From Candidatus Opimibacter skivensis (GTDB taxonomy: Bacteria; Bacteroidota; Bacteroidia; Chitinophagales; Saprospiraceae), in NCBI GenBank assembly GCA_016722045.1, contig JADKGY010000008.1:310001-374000 (forward strand): 64,000 bases of DNA, given 5' to 3'. The position numbers and the translations under genes were made by a program. Below the pieces are notes generated by a model. That model worked only from the letters and a program-made list of their open reading frames with translations. It had not been told where the DNA came from and ran no database searches. The first letter of the stretch is position 1; each line of letters opens with the position of its first letter. This document shows positions 1-9,800 of this stretch, one piece after another.

Positions 1-206
1 AAGTAAAGCGTATTGTAAAAGTTTTAGGCATGATTAATTCAGCTCCTGACTTTACAGATCAGTCGAAAGTGATGAATGGTTTTTCGGATCTGATGGTGGA
101 AGTGTTTGGAGGAAAAGGTAAACATGCGCGGTCATCAGTGGGGATGTGTTCGCTGCCTTTTGGAATTGCCGTTGAAGTGGAGATGGTGGTGGAAGTTGAG
201 GATTAA
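1..206 (+). CDS. RidA/YjgF-family protein, C-terminal part
   Basis: Open frame starting at base 3 and ending at TAA 204-206, giving the last 67 residues of a protein that begins outside the window. The visible part contains VKVLGMINSAPDFTD, NGFSDLMVEVFG, GKHARSSVGM and a final run of Val/Glu (AVEVEMVVEVED). This matches the C-terminal half of RidA-like proteins, which deaminate reactive enamine/imine intermediates or act as related small-molecule binders. The conserved Arg of the family is probably the one in KHARSSVG. The start and the N-terminal half cannot be judged. Confidence 0.8.
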   Translation, partial: VKRIVKVLGMINSAPDFTDQSKVMNGFSDLMVEVFGGKGKHARSSVGMCSLPFGIAVEVEMVVEVED

Positions 207-220
207 GTAAGCAGTATTCA

Positions 221-277
221 GTGGCAGTGGCAGTGGCAGTGGCAGTGGCAGTGGCAGTGGCAGTGGCAGTGGCAGTG
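221..277. repeat. Hexanucleotide tandem repeat (GTGGCA)9
   Basis: Nine perfect GTGGCA units (221-274) plus a partial GTG, 15 bases after the stop of the RidA-like gene. The array is intergenic and not in a reading frame of a recognised gene. It follows GCAGTATTCA, a word that also occurs in the tandem repeats at 50062-50117. The rest of 207-446 holds no gene I can support. The array is a likely site of copy-number change by slippage. Confidence 0.9.
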
Positions 278-446
278 AATTATTTTGGGTATTAAAATTA
301 GTTAAACCGGGGTCAATATCTTAAGCTTTTTATTTCCGTAAGGGTTGAGGTCACACACTAGTCAGAACTTTGTCAAAGTGCACGGGTGAAAATGGCAATT
401 GGTATTTTTTTGCTAACTTAGAAGGTAGTGGACAAATTTATTTGAT

Positions 447-2651
447 ATGGAAACAAACTTACACTTTCGACTTAAGCAAATTGTTTTTTTGATATGCTTA
501 TTGTTTTGGTTGACTTATTCTTTTGGTCAGAAGACAATACGTTTAGATAGTTGTGGGATAAATGATGCATGTGAGAAAGCGATCGTAATTTCTAATGTGG
601 TCTCTGATCAAGCCTTTGTTTGTATTGAGGGATGTAATCTGAATGCAGGATCTTCTCCATTCAATAATGATTGTGGAATAGGAGATTTTCCCACAGTTTG
701 GTTTGAAGTTCTGCCAGATGGAAATGCGACATTGATGAATATAAATGTCAAAAGCGATGAGTTTGATGCTCCGACGATTACTTTATTTCATTTAATTACT
801 GATTGTTCTCATCTTCAACAGGTAGGACTGACACAAAGTAGTATTTCTTGTATTGTTGGATCAAATGGAGAGGCGGAAGCTATTGGTTCAAATGTTGGTG
901 GTAATGAAATATATTATATCGCCATCAGCTCGCTTAATTCGTCCGGAGGTCATTTTAATATTTGTGTCAATACAATAAGTCAAGCCTCAGCATGTGTTAC
1001 AAGTGCTCAAATACAAATTACGGCAAGATCTGGAGGCGGTTCATTAGCGGGACCTTTTCTCCCCGGCGAAACTGTTTCCGTATGTATGAATGTCAATTCC
1101 TACACGGCTGCCGGAAATGGTTGTCAATGGTTCCAGGGGTTGATCCCAATTTTTGGAAATGGGTGGGATCCTTCTTCTTTTGATGCAAATGGACAGCCCT
1201 TGAATGGAACAATTAACGGTGAGCCTTTTGGTCTCCCCGGTAATGGACTTTATAGTGCAGCCACCTGGGATTGGTTTACAAATGTGGGTTACCACCATGA
1301 TAATACCTTCTTCCAGGTCGGAGATTTAGATGGAAATGGCACTGTTGAAATGTGTAATCTACTTTATGACGTCGATTGTCCTAATCTGGGTGGTATTACC
1401 GGCGGGTGTTGCGGACCATGCTGGGCCAATGCCGGAGATCCTTTGCCACCTGGTTGGTTTGCATATGGAATAAATGGTACCTGTCCGACTTTGGGTCCTC
1501 CTCCTACTGTAGATTGGGGAGATGGAAATAGCTGCGGAGGCGGCATGGGTCCGTGGCATTTTTGTTTTGATTTGACAGTTAGAGACTTTCCGGAATGTCT
1601 AAGTGATCCAACAACAAGTGATCTAACGCTTGGATTTTTCACAACGGCTGATGGGGAGACAGGTTCCTGGACGGGAGGTCCTTCAGTATGTGCCCTTGAT
1701 CAACCTCGTAAGCTAACCTTGCCTATGATGTGCAGGAAAGTTATTGATCTTGGCACTGAAGAATTACCTGATGCCTGCGCAGGAAGTGAATTCCATTATG
1801 AAATTAATGAGCCTGGTGTTGCGCATTGGACATGGACAGTAGAACCATCATGGGCAGTCATTGATACTGTGATGGAAGGCGACAATGGATATGTGATCAA
1901 TAGCCTTTTACATAGTCAACAGGAAGCTCCTGAAACTGTAACATATATTTTCACCGGGCAGGATACAAGTACTCAAAACACTGTGATCAAGAAAGTGGAA
2001 TTCACAATGTGGTCTCAGATTGAGTTATCATTCTTTACTCCCCCAAACATCCATGTAGACTCAATAGTTGTTTGTTCTAATGATACTAATTCTGTATTCA
2101 TTATCCTGGAAGCGAGAGGGGGAACTGGAAATTATGATTACACATGGTGGCCGTATGGAAATAATACCCCTACCATTGAGATATCTCCACCATTTCAATC
2201 CACAATACATATAGTGACGGTAACTGATGATTTTTGCACTGAATCAAAAAGTATAAATTTCATCGTTGATCAGAATTGTGTCATCAATCATATTGATATT
2301 GATAATGATGAATCAAATGATGATCCTAAAAAAGAAGATCCTCCTCCTGGTGGAAATATTATGAATAATCACATTGACACAAGATCAGCTTCTGCTATTG
2401 ATGCAGAAAGCATTAGAATTTATCCTATTCCCTCAAAAGACAGAATTACTGTTGAATGGCCAAAGTCATTACTCAATCCAACTCAATTATTTATTTACGA
2501 TACAAAAGGAATAGTATTAAGAACATTAATGATCGATCCACATGCTGTCAATCGGATGGAGCTTGATATCAGTGATCTCGCATCGGGAGTATACATTGTT
2601 ACTCTTCATTCTGACCAGAAAGTAAAGTCTGGAAGGATGATTAAAATGTAG
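447..2651 (+). CDS. Secreted T9SS type A sorting-domain protein
   Basis: 734 residues. An N-terminal hydrophobic signal (about residues 10-27, ending SFGQ) predicts Sec export. The body is rich in Cys, Gly and Trp, with no enzyme motif that I recognise. Around residues 300-360 there are Asp/Asn-rich loops (DLDGNGT) and paired cysteines (GGCCGPCWANAG), suggesting a disulfide-stabilised or metal-binding extracellular protein. A stretch near residues 560-615 resembles an Ig/PKD-type repeat (GGTGNYDYTWWPYG). The last 75 residues (IRIYPIPSKDRITVEW through SGVYIVTLHS to KMIKM-like end) are a typical T9SS type A sorting domain, so it should cross the outer membrane by T9SS and be surface-bound or released. 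It converges on the next gene with a 10-base gap. The function of the passenger is unknown. Confidence 0.85.
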   Translation: METNLHFRLKQIVFLICLLFWLTYSFGQKTIRLDSCGINDACEKAIVISNVVSDQAFVCIEGCNLNAGSSPFNNDCGIGDFPTVWFEVLPDGNATLMNINVKSDEFDAPTITLFHLITDCSHLQQVGLTQSSISCIVGSNGEAEAIGSNVGGNEIYYIAISSLNSSGGHFNICVNTISQASACVTSAQIQITARSGGGSLAGPFLPGETVSVCMNVNSYTAAGNGCQWFQGLIPIFGNGWDPSSFDANGQPLNGTINGEPFGLPGNGLYSAATWDWFTNVGYHHDNTFFQVGDLDGNGTVEMCNLLYDVDCPNLGGITGGCCGPCWANAGDPLPPGWFAYGINGTCPTLGPPPTVDWGDGNSCGGGMGPWHFCFDLTVRDFPECLSDPTTSDLTLGFFTTADGETGSWTGGPSVCALDQPRKLTLPMMCRKVIDLGTEELPDACAGSEFHYEINEPGVAHWTWTVEPSWAVIDTVMEGDNGYVINSLLHSQQEAPETVTYIFTGQDTSTQNTVIKKVEFTMWSQIELSFFTPPNIHVDSIVVCSNDTNSVFIILEARGGTGNYDYTWWPYGNNTPTIEISPPFQSTIHIVTVTDDFCTESKSINFIVDQNCVINHIDIDNDESNDDPKKEDPPPGGNIMNNHIDTRSASAIDAESIRIYPIPSKDRITVEWPKSLLNPTQLFIYDTKGIVLRTLMIDPHAVNRMELDISDLASGVYIVTLHSDQKVKSGRMIKM

Positions 2652-2661
2652 CAAGGCCTGA

Positions 2662-4065
2662 TTAATAATTTTTACATTCATAAAGTTTAAATTTCTTCAG
2701 TGGCAGACTCATGTTTTGATAGCAGGAATCAGCAGGAGCATTCATTTCACGTTCACTGATAAAATATTTCTGCCGATGCTTATCGTCAAGACTGATCCGG
2801 CAATACCGCATAAAATACGCATGGTATGCCCAGTGATCATTTAACACTGAAGGAATAGATACGGCAGTATTTTCAGGAATCGTTTTCTTAATTACTGATA
2901 AGTCGGCGATTAAATCACCTTCTCGTTTTGGTTTTGAAGAATTAAGAGGGATAAGAATTATTAAAATCAATATGAAGGTTATCAGCACTTTATTGATCAC
3001 CTTTCGATTAATATTTGACATCTTCATTATGAAATGCTCTATAGAAGGCAATGCGATCAATGCTAATGCGATAGCAAAGTAGGGAATAGATGTAGTCAGA
3101 TAGAATACTCTTTGCTCAAGTGTGACCATCAAAGGGAGCGATGCACTCAGGCCAATCAATATGAAAAAATAAATGGGTTTTCTGTCCATTACATTTTCAC
3201 TGTTATTATTTCGCGTCAAGAACCTGACGATGAATATCAGGCCCACAGGAATCAATAAATAAAGCACCAACTTGTAAAGCAGGAAAAAGTGAGATGTAGT
3301 GGTATCCCCTAGGTGATGAAAAGTGCCCGTGAGTCGATGTTCGAAATAAAGCTTTAGACTAAGGTGTGAAGCTGGATTGATGTATAACAAAGTAATAGCC
3401 AGAACAGGTATCAGAAGTACAGCGGCAAATTGAATGAGCCATTTTTTAAAATCTGTATGTCGATATATGATCCAGTATATAAAGGGAGCAGCGATAGGAA
3501 ATAGACCCTGAAAACCTTTTGTAAATCCTGCCAGAAAAGTGAATAACCCTCCCAGTAATAACAACAATAAAGAATTGTTCTTTGAGCCTTTTATGACAAA
3601 GTAAATGGCCAACAAATCAAATGCACTCATCGTCACTTCCATGAGATTGTTTTGAAATGTCCATGCTGTCAACGGAGTAATGATCCAAATCAAAACAGGT
3701 AACCAAAAAAGATCATGATACTTATCAGCGATTAGTGCCCATGTCTTTTTTATTAAATACATATTCAACAATGCAAACCCAAAGCAATAGAAGCGTTCTA
3801 CATAAATGGAATCTCCAAATAGTCTAAAACATATGGCCTGAAGAAAAATCGCTAATGGAGGTTGGTCATGAAACCCCTGGGGGAAAGCAGGTGAGTATTG
3901 CATGGCCCAAAATGTACCGATGTGATGAGCATAGTTATTGGCTACGGCCGCGTAAAAAATTCCATCAAAAAACATCCCGTCTGAGAAAATGCTAAACCCG
4001 AAGATCGCCAGGAAGAGGAGCAGCGTGATCAGGCAAAAGGTATAGTTGAGATCAGTTTTTTTCAC
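2662..4065 (-). CDS. GT39/ArnT-like membrane glycosyltransferase
   Basis: About 467 residues from a GTG start at 4065. The open frame extends upstream to 4326, but the extra 87 residues are Arg-rich, not hydrophobic, and run into nadK on the other strand, so I reject them. Roughly ten or more membrane helices follow. The first extracytoplasmic loop has the acidic pattern typical of GT-C enzymes (DGMFFDGIFYAAVANNYA) and then HDQPPLAIFLQAICFRLFGD, like the Asp-containing loop of the dolichyl/polyprenyl-phosphate mannosyltransferase (PMT_2/GT39) family. Such enzymes transfer a sugar from a polyprenyl-phosphate carrier to lipid or protein on the periplasmic side. Acceptor and donor are unknown. 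It is divergent from nadK across a hairpin-rich 164-base gap. Confidence 0.75.
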   Translation of the reverse strand: MKKTDLNYTFCLITLLLFLAIFGFSIFSDGMFFDGIFYAAVANNYAHHIGTFWAMQYSPAFPQGFHDQPPLAIFLQAICFRLFGDSIYVERFYCFGFALLNMYLIKKTWALIADKYHDLFWLPVLIWIITPLTAWTFQNNLMEVTMSAFDLLAIYFVIKGSKNNSLLLLLLGGLFTFLAGFTKGFQGLFPIAAPFIYWIIYRHTDFKKWLIQFAAVLLIPVLAITLLYINPASHLSLKLYFEHRLTGTFHHLGDTTTSHFFLLYKLVLYLLIPVGLIFIVRFLTRNNNSENVMDRKPIYFFILIGLSASLPLMVTLEQRVFYLTTSIPYFAIALALIALPSIEHFIMKMSNINRKVINKVLITFILILIILIPLNSSKPKREGDLIADLSVIKKTIPENTAVSIPSVLNDHWAYHAYFMRYCRISLDDKHRQKYFISEREMNAPADSCYQNMSLPLKKFKLYECKNY

Positions 4066-4091
4066 AACCGTTTGAAGATACGGTGGCTGTA

Positions 4092-4148
4092 GGAGAAAAC
4101 TCCAGCAGCGTCTACCCGCCAATCGCCTTTGTTGGAGTTTTCTCCAAC
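4092..4148. promoter_or_regulatory. Paired palindromes between divergent GT39 and nadK
   Basis: Two related hairpins lie in the divergent intergenic region. Bases 4131-4148 form a perfect 7-bp stem (GTTGGAG/CTCCAAC) with a TTTT loop. Bases 4092-4103 form GGAG-AAAA-CTCC. The two are also reverse complements of each other over 13 bases (4092-4104 with 4133-4145), so a long hairpin with a 28-base loop is possible too. The position between two diverging starts suggests a shared operator or an mRNA leader structure. Neither arm has a U-tract, so it is not a classical terminator. Confidence 0.5.
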
Positions 4149-4229
4149 AAATACGAACGGACACGAGCAGGATTCCTTTTAATGGTATCATTTTTGATCC
4201 TTTGCCCCGAATGGACTGTTGAACCTGAT

Positions 4230-5105
4230 ATGAATGTATTGATCTACGGCCAGTTTTATAAGCCGAACCATAAGGAATGCCTGCTTGATGTCGTGAAAGC
4301 GATCCAGCAAGAGGGTCTGACGGCATATGCCGATGAGGACTATTGGGCCCAGGTAGAACCTGCCGTCAAAAAGGAAGGCAATGTGACGGTCTTCGAAGGT
4401 TTCGACACCGTCGATATTGATGCTGTTCTCGCCCTTGGCGGTGACGGCACTGTACTCCATGCGATAGCCCTGGTCAATCAATTGCCTATCCCGGTCATGG
4501 GGATCAATCTTGGCCGGCTTGGATTTTTGTCGAGTATTGAAGGCCGTCTGGGCGGTTTTGCTATTCATGAACTTGCGAAGGGAAGGTATCACTACGATGA
4601 GCGGACGATGATCTATCTCGACACCGATAGTGATATTTTCATGGAATCCAGGATGGCGCTCAATGATTTTACATTACACAAGCGTGACACTTCATCAATG
4701 ATCACTATACACACCTACATCAATGGCGAATTGTTGAATTCGTATTGGGCCGATGGATTGATAGTAGCTACCCCTACCGGATCAACAGGTTATTCGTTGA
4801 GCTGTGGAGGGCCTATTATTTTCCCCAATTCAGGAAACCTGATCATTACGCCTGTTGCACCGCACAATCTCAGTGCACGACCGATAGTGATCTCGGACAC
4901 GAGTGTGCTTTCATTTGAAGTGGAAGGACGTGCTGAAAGTTTTTTGTGTACACTGGATTCAAGATTTGAAACGGTCACAGGTGCAACAAAACTCGTCATC
5001 CGCAAGGCTGATATCAAAGCACGATTTATCCAACTCTACAATTATTCATTTCTGAAGACGCTACATGAGAAGCTCACCTTTGGTAAAGATTCGCGCAACG
5101 GATGA
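4230..5105 (+). CDS. nadK: NAD kinase
   Basis: 291 residues from ATG 4230, the normal length for bacterial NAD kinase. An upstream in-frame ATG at 4083 would add 49 residues unlike the family and overlap the divergent promoter region. Diagnostic motifs: GGDGT in LALGGDGTVLHAI (about residue 70), the NMN-binding INLGRLGFLS, NDFTLHKRD, and the NAD-binding GLIVATPTGSTGYSLSCGG. It makes NADP from NAD using ATP (or polyphosphate in some members) in the cytosol. First gene of a three-gene operon: its stop overlaps the ATG of the next gene by 4 bases. Confidence 0.97.
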   Translation: MNVLIYGQFYKPNHKECLLDVVKAIQQEGLTAYADEDYWAQVEPAVKKEGNVTVFEGFDTVDIDAVLALGGDGTVLHAIALVNQLPIPVMGINLGRLGFLSSIEGRLGGFAIHELAKGRYHYDERTMIYLDTDSDIFMESRMALNDFTLHKRDTSSMITIHTYINGELLNSYWADGLIVATPTGSTGYSLSCGGPIIFPNSGNLIITPVAPHNLSARPIVISDTSVLSFEVEGRAESFLCTLDSRFETVTGATKLVIRKADIKARFIQLYNYSFLKTLHEKLTFGKDSRNG

Positions 5106-5845
5106 AGCCTGCACGGATAGCATTAGAATGGAATGGAACTACATTGCATGCTGATGTCAGTGAAGGATATTGCATCGCCATTCCTATAGATGATACAGTT
5201 GAACAACCCAATGCATATTTTGCCCCACTGTATGAAGCTTCACCCGTAAAAGTTGGTGACTGGATCGGTGATACACGTGAAGGCGGGAGTGTCAATTTTT
5301 ACAGCATCAGAATCAATCCACACGGAAATGGAACGCATACGGAGTGTGTGGGCCATATTTCTTTAGAACGTTATTCTATTCATCAGGCTCTGGGACCAGG
5401 ATATACAATAGCACAATTGATTTCGGTGCATCCCACTTCACAGGACAATGGTGATCGTATCATCCGTGATCTTGAATGGGAACCGAATATAGAAGCCATC
5501 ATCATCCGTACGTTGCCCAATCATCCTGATAAAAAGATCCGGCATTACAGCGGAACAAACCCGCCATATCTGGATCATAATCTGTTAGGTAAAATGGCGA
5601 CAGAAGGCATACAACATTTGTTGCTGGATCTGCCTTCAGTGGATCGTGAAGAGGATGGAGGACTGCTTTTGGCACATAAATCATTCTGGCAATATCCTGA
5701 GCAGCCCCGAAAAAAGGCCACCATTACGGAGATGATTTATGTTGACAATGTAGTACCGGATGGCCTATATTTACTACAGATACAAATCGCCGCGCTGGAA
5801 CTGGATGCCAGCCCAAGCCGGCCTTATCTCTATCCGCTGAAATGA
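5102..5845 (+). CDS. Cyclase-family metal-dependent hydrolase
   Basis: 247 residues. The metal-binding segment NPHGNGTHTECVGHIS (about residues 72-87) fits the HxGTHxDxxxH signature of the cyclase / kynurenine-formamidase-like family (PF04199), but with Asn-Gly-Thr-His-Thr-Glu in place of the usual Gly-Thr-His-Xaa-Asp. A second conserved patch is LLLDLPSVDREEDGGLLLAHKSFW. Family members hydrolyse amides such as N-formylkynurenine, but substrate cannot be inferred here. Translationally coupled on both sides: ATGA overlaps with nadK and with the following gene. Confidence 0.75.
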   Translation: MKPARIALEWNGTTLHADVSEGYCIAIPIDDTVEQPNAYFAPLYEASPVKVGDWIGDTREGGSVNFYSIRINPHGNGTHTECVGHISLERYSIHQALGPGYTIAQLISVHPTSQDNGDRIIRDLEWEPNIEAIIIRTLPNHPDKKIRHYSGTNPPYLDHNLLGKMATEGIQHLLLDLPSVDREEDGGLLLAHKSFWQYPEQPRKKATITEMIYVDNVVPDGLYLLQIQIAALELDASPSRPYLYPLK

Positions 5846-6522
5846 AAGCGCCGATGTACACCAATCGCTCAGAAACCTACGAAGCCTTCCTGGCTATCGA
5901 TGCTGCGGCGTACAAGGATAAGATCCTCTACATCGAGGAGAATTTTTTCATGTTGAGAGAGTTGGATGCGGATGAATACTTTGACATGATGGTATTGTAT
6001 GCAGAGGCGTTGTTTGAGACCGGTGAGTATGGCAGACAGGCAAAGCTTGCAGATCATATTCTTGAAATGAGCATCGAGCGGAACATCATGATGCATCGCG
6101 GGCAGGATGTCTATTTCGAAACCCTGTTTAAAAAAGCGGCTTCACTGCACAATCTTGACCGTGTGGATCAGGCCGTGCATATTCTAAAGGAATTATTGAA
6201 GATCAATCCGGATCATGAAAGCTCAAAATTATTTCTGATCAATTGTTTCATCCGGCAAAAGAAATACTCGATACGGCCCTATCGGAACATCAGTCTTGCC
6301 CTTCTGCTTGGAAGTGCGTTGGTGATTGCATTTGAATTAATATTTGTTCGCCCTTTGTGGTCCTCCTGGACTGCTATTGTGGAGATGGTCCGGAATGGAT
6401 TATTTATCACTGGCGTGGTACTGCTTGTTGCGGGCGAAGTGATCGTGCGATACAGAGCGGTTGAAGATGTGTTTAGTTTTTCGCGGGAGACGAAGAGGAA
6501 GAAGGTGGGGAAAGAGGTGTAG
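5842..6522 (+). CDS. TPR-like membrane protein
   Basis: 226 residues. The N-terminal 140 residues are helical repeats of TPR type (MVLYAEALFETGEYGRQAKL; AASLHNLDRVDQAVHILKEL; LLKINPDHESSKLFLINCF), followed by two hydrophobic helices (about 155-172 and 185-205) and a basic tail. So the repeats should face the cytosol or periplasm from the inner membrane. No catalytic motif. It overlaps the cyclase-family gene by 4 bases and ends the nadK operon. Role unknown. Confidence 0.7.
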   Translation: MKAPMYTNRSETYEAFLAIDAAAYKDKILYIEENFFMLRELDADEYFDMMVLYAEALFETGEYGRQAKLADHILEMSIERNIMMHRGQDVYFETLFKKAASLHNLDRVDQAVHILKELLKINPDHESSKLFLINCFIRQKKYSIRPYRNISLALLLGSALVIAFELIFVRPLWSSWTAIVEMVRNGLFITGVVLLVAGEVIVRYRAVEDVFSFSRETKRKKVGKEV

Positions 6523-6559
6523 AACTTATTTCATTACATTAGTGTCAATATTCATAAAC

Positions 6560-6732
6560 ATGACATCAAAAGCGATAAGAGAAAAAGTTATTGAATACAT
6601 TAGTCACGCAGAGGACAATGTCATAGAGCTGTATACACCATGCTGAAAATATACGAGGACGGCGAAAGTAAAAGTCTAATGACATCGAAACAGAAATCTG
6701 AAATCGAAAGACGATCTGTTTTTTACAATTAA
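6560..6732 (+). pseudogene. Frameshifted small antitoxin-like gene
   Basis: ATG 6560 opens MTSKAIREKVIEYISHAED and hits TGA at 6644-6646. If one base is added at GAG|CTG (about 6628-6630), reading continues in the next frame as VYTMLKIYEDGESKS, MTSKQKSEIERRSVFYN and stops at TAA 6730-6732. The restored 57-residue protein resembles small antitoxin-type proteins common in Bacteroidota that precede RelE/ParE toxins (N-terminal REKVIEYI...AED, then a helix and a basic tail). One lost G in GAGGCT would explain the break, by mutation or sequencing error. No toxin gene follows: 6733-6890 contains nothing I can support. This remnant sits in the 368-base gap after the nadK operon. Confidence 0.65.
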
Positions 6733-6890
6733 ATCTCAAATCCTGGTGGATGTAAAAAAAGAAACCGAAGTAACCTAAATAAAGGGTTGAAATCATCCTT
6801 AGGCATACCTTTGATACTATCATTTGATACTATCACTGATGTCTTTCGTTTATTATCTCGCACGGAGGTCACGGAGGAGAAGTCACCCAA

Positions 6891-9800
6891 TCACCTGATA
6901 AGAGTAACATCCCCCTTCACCCTCCTCTTTGTCCCATCGCCCAATGTCAGCTCAGCCACATACGCATATACCCCTGCACTAAGTTTCTGTCCTCTGGAGA
7001 TTCCATCCCATCCATCAAACGTATTCAATAAAAATTCTCCTTTGTAAAACAACATCTTACCCCAACGATCAAAAAGGAAGAGCGAATGGACATACGTATT
7101 GTCAAGACGACTATAGATGGTCCAGCGATCATTGATGCCATCCCCATTCGGAGAAAAGACATTTGGTACATATATTCGATCAAACGTACTACTGTCAAAT
7201 GTCACACTGATGTATGTCGATAAATCATAAGTACAACTATCCGCATCAGTGATATGAACATTATAAAGTGTAGATGTATCAGGGAACGCCCACGTCGTAG
7301 AACATGTATCGCAACTTAAAAATGAAGACGGGAACCACTGATAATGCAAACCACTAACATTGACATCTCCTGTCACCATCACTTCCACACTATCACCCGG
7401 ATGTATTTCATAAAGTGGCTGCAATGAAAAACTTAAAGAGGGTGACCCCACGATGGTAAACGTATCGGACACTGAACATCCATCAGCATCAACAACAGTC
7501 ACTATGTATGTTCCATCCTGAAGACCAGTAACCATGGTATCACCCTGTACGTTTGGTGTCCAGAAATATTGAAACGGCGGAGTGCCTTGTACTGTCAAAT
7601 CAATCGAACCAAGATGAATACAATCCCAATCCGTCGTTCCTGTAACAGTCGGCACTGGTAACAACGTAACATGCACATCCAATGTGGTATCACAACCTGA
7701 TCCGGGCTGACTCAACAGAAAAGAATATACTCCAGCAGCATTAATCCATTGACCCTGAATCTGGACTGAATCACCTGCACACAAATCTGTTTGTTGGACG
7801 ATAAGCAGGTCAGCACATGAAGGAGTCATTATAAAATTAAAATGCACCATGCCACAAGTTGTATCTGAGACAAAATCCAATCCATATAACAAGGCTAATC
7901 CTGCAGGAAGAATAGTGCTGTCTATTGAAACCGAATAATTACCAGGTGTAAATTCTTCAACCACATTTCCATTACTATCGGTCAATCCAATAAATGGATC
8001 GTGATTAATTCCCTCATCAATAACGATCGTGATGCCCTCAATCACCGTATCTGCAGGTGAGAGTATTCCATTCTGATCGACATCAACCCAGACAGTAGCG
8101 CTGATCTCAATCGTAACTGGCTGTACAACATGCACATTAAACGTAGAATCACAACTCAAAGCACTCAATAAGTGAACCGTATACACACCCGTATCGCTCC
8201 AGATGCTATCACCGTACATCACCACTTCGCCGGGACAACTTTCGATCGTTTGATCAGGACCGGTGACGGTGCAATTTTGCATGAGTAATAATGAGACGAC
8301 TATTGAATCATCGCACGTCGCAATCTGTGCAGATACACTATCAATGATCACTTTCCATTGTGATGAAAGCAGCGCAAGATTGAATGATGCCGTATATGTT
8401 GATGCCGGATAATCTTCAAACACAAAACCTCCACTGGCTTCAGTATACGTTTCGCCATGTTGTAGTCCATCAGTAGATTCTATCTCTACAGGTATGCCCG
8501 AAAGCAACATATCTGCTGCAGTAATCAGGCCATCTCCATCGACATCCAGGTAAGTCAGTATCGTAATACTTCCCATGCCGGGATATAGTGAAATGTCTAA
8601 TGGATCCGATGTCGCAGTGCAACCATTGCTAGTCGTGACTTCAATCGTATAACTTCCATCTGCAGTAATGAGATAATCTGAAGGCCATACTGTGCCTGAA
8701 AGATATACAACACCATTTTGATAAATAGTCCAGGAAGTCACATTAGCTATCGGTGGAAGACAAACTGTGAGTGGATCGCAAGCAATATGACATCCGCCGG
8801 GTATTTGATCAACAGGGGCTGAAGGATTGATGGTGATACTATTACTTTCTGTTTCACAACCATTCTGATTGATGGCCGTCACATGATATGTCCCTGCATC
8901 TGTGATCGTCACCGAAGTTCCGGTCTGACCATCTGACCAATGATATTCGATCCCGCCCTGCGGATTAGTGACCTGCAGTATGTTGTCATCAAATCCACAG
9001 CCGCCACCGCTGACTAAAGCAATCGATGGAAACGTAGGAAGAGAATAAATTTCAACAATATAAAATGCAGTATCAGATGCACAACCTGTAGCTCCATCAA
9101 TACCGATCACAGAATATTCATACACTCCCGGCGATGGAATATTAGCTGCTTCTTGTGTAAACTCCAATACAGGATCTGTTGGGCCAGTGCTCCACTGCAA
9201 TGAAATACTACCTTCAAAAAAAGCCTGCAGCTGGAATTCTGTTCCTTCACAGATGTGTAGTGTGTCTTGCCATGAGCCATATTCTCCCTGGCCAAGAATT
9301 TCGTGCCCACTGATGGTGAGATTAGGTCGCGGAAGTACAGTGATAAATTGTGCCGGTGGTGAATATGTGCAATGAAATGCGTCCGACATCAACACGGTAT
9401 AATTGTCCGTTGATGCGACTTCTATCTGAGATGTCATTTCTCCGCTATTCCAATTCCAACTGATACCACCAGCAGGTGCTATCAATGTCGCTGTATCGCC
9501 ATAGCAAACTGTACTGGAAGGAACGACAAGAATATTGCCACTCAATGTATTTTGACGGACGTCTAAAGGTATAGTGGCTTGTGATATGCAGCCATAAACA
9601 TCAGCGGCAGATACAGTGGCTGTATAAATTCCCTGGTTAGCAAATGTGTGAAATACATTATCTGCTGTAGCCTGATTCAGTATACCACTGGCAGGATCAC
9701 CGAAATCCCAATTGACATCATACACTTGTCCGGGCAGAGTTAAATTGTACGCCTCATCTTCACAGTATGCAGGATCGTATACGGGAGACAAGACAGGTCC

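Noticed and set aside
4066..4326. N-terminal extension of the GT39 frame
   Set aside because: Arg-rich, no similarity to the family, crosses the divergent region and overlaps nadK.
6733..6890. Toxin gene partner of the antitoxin remnant
   Set aside because: No open frame with a RelE/ParE-like pattern on either strand.
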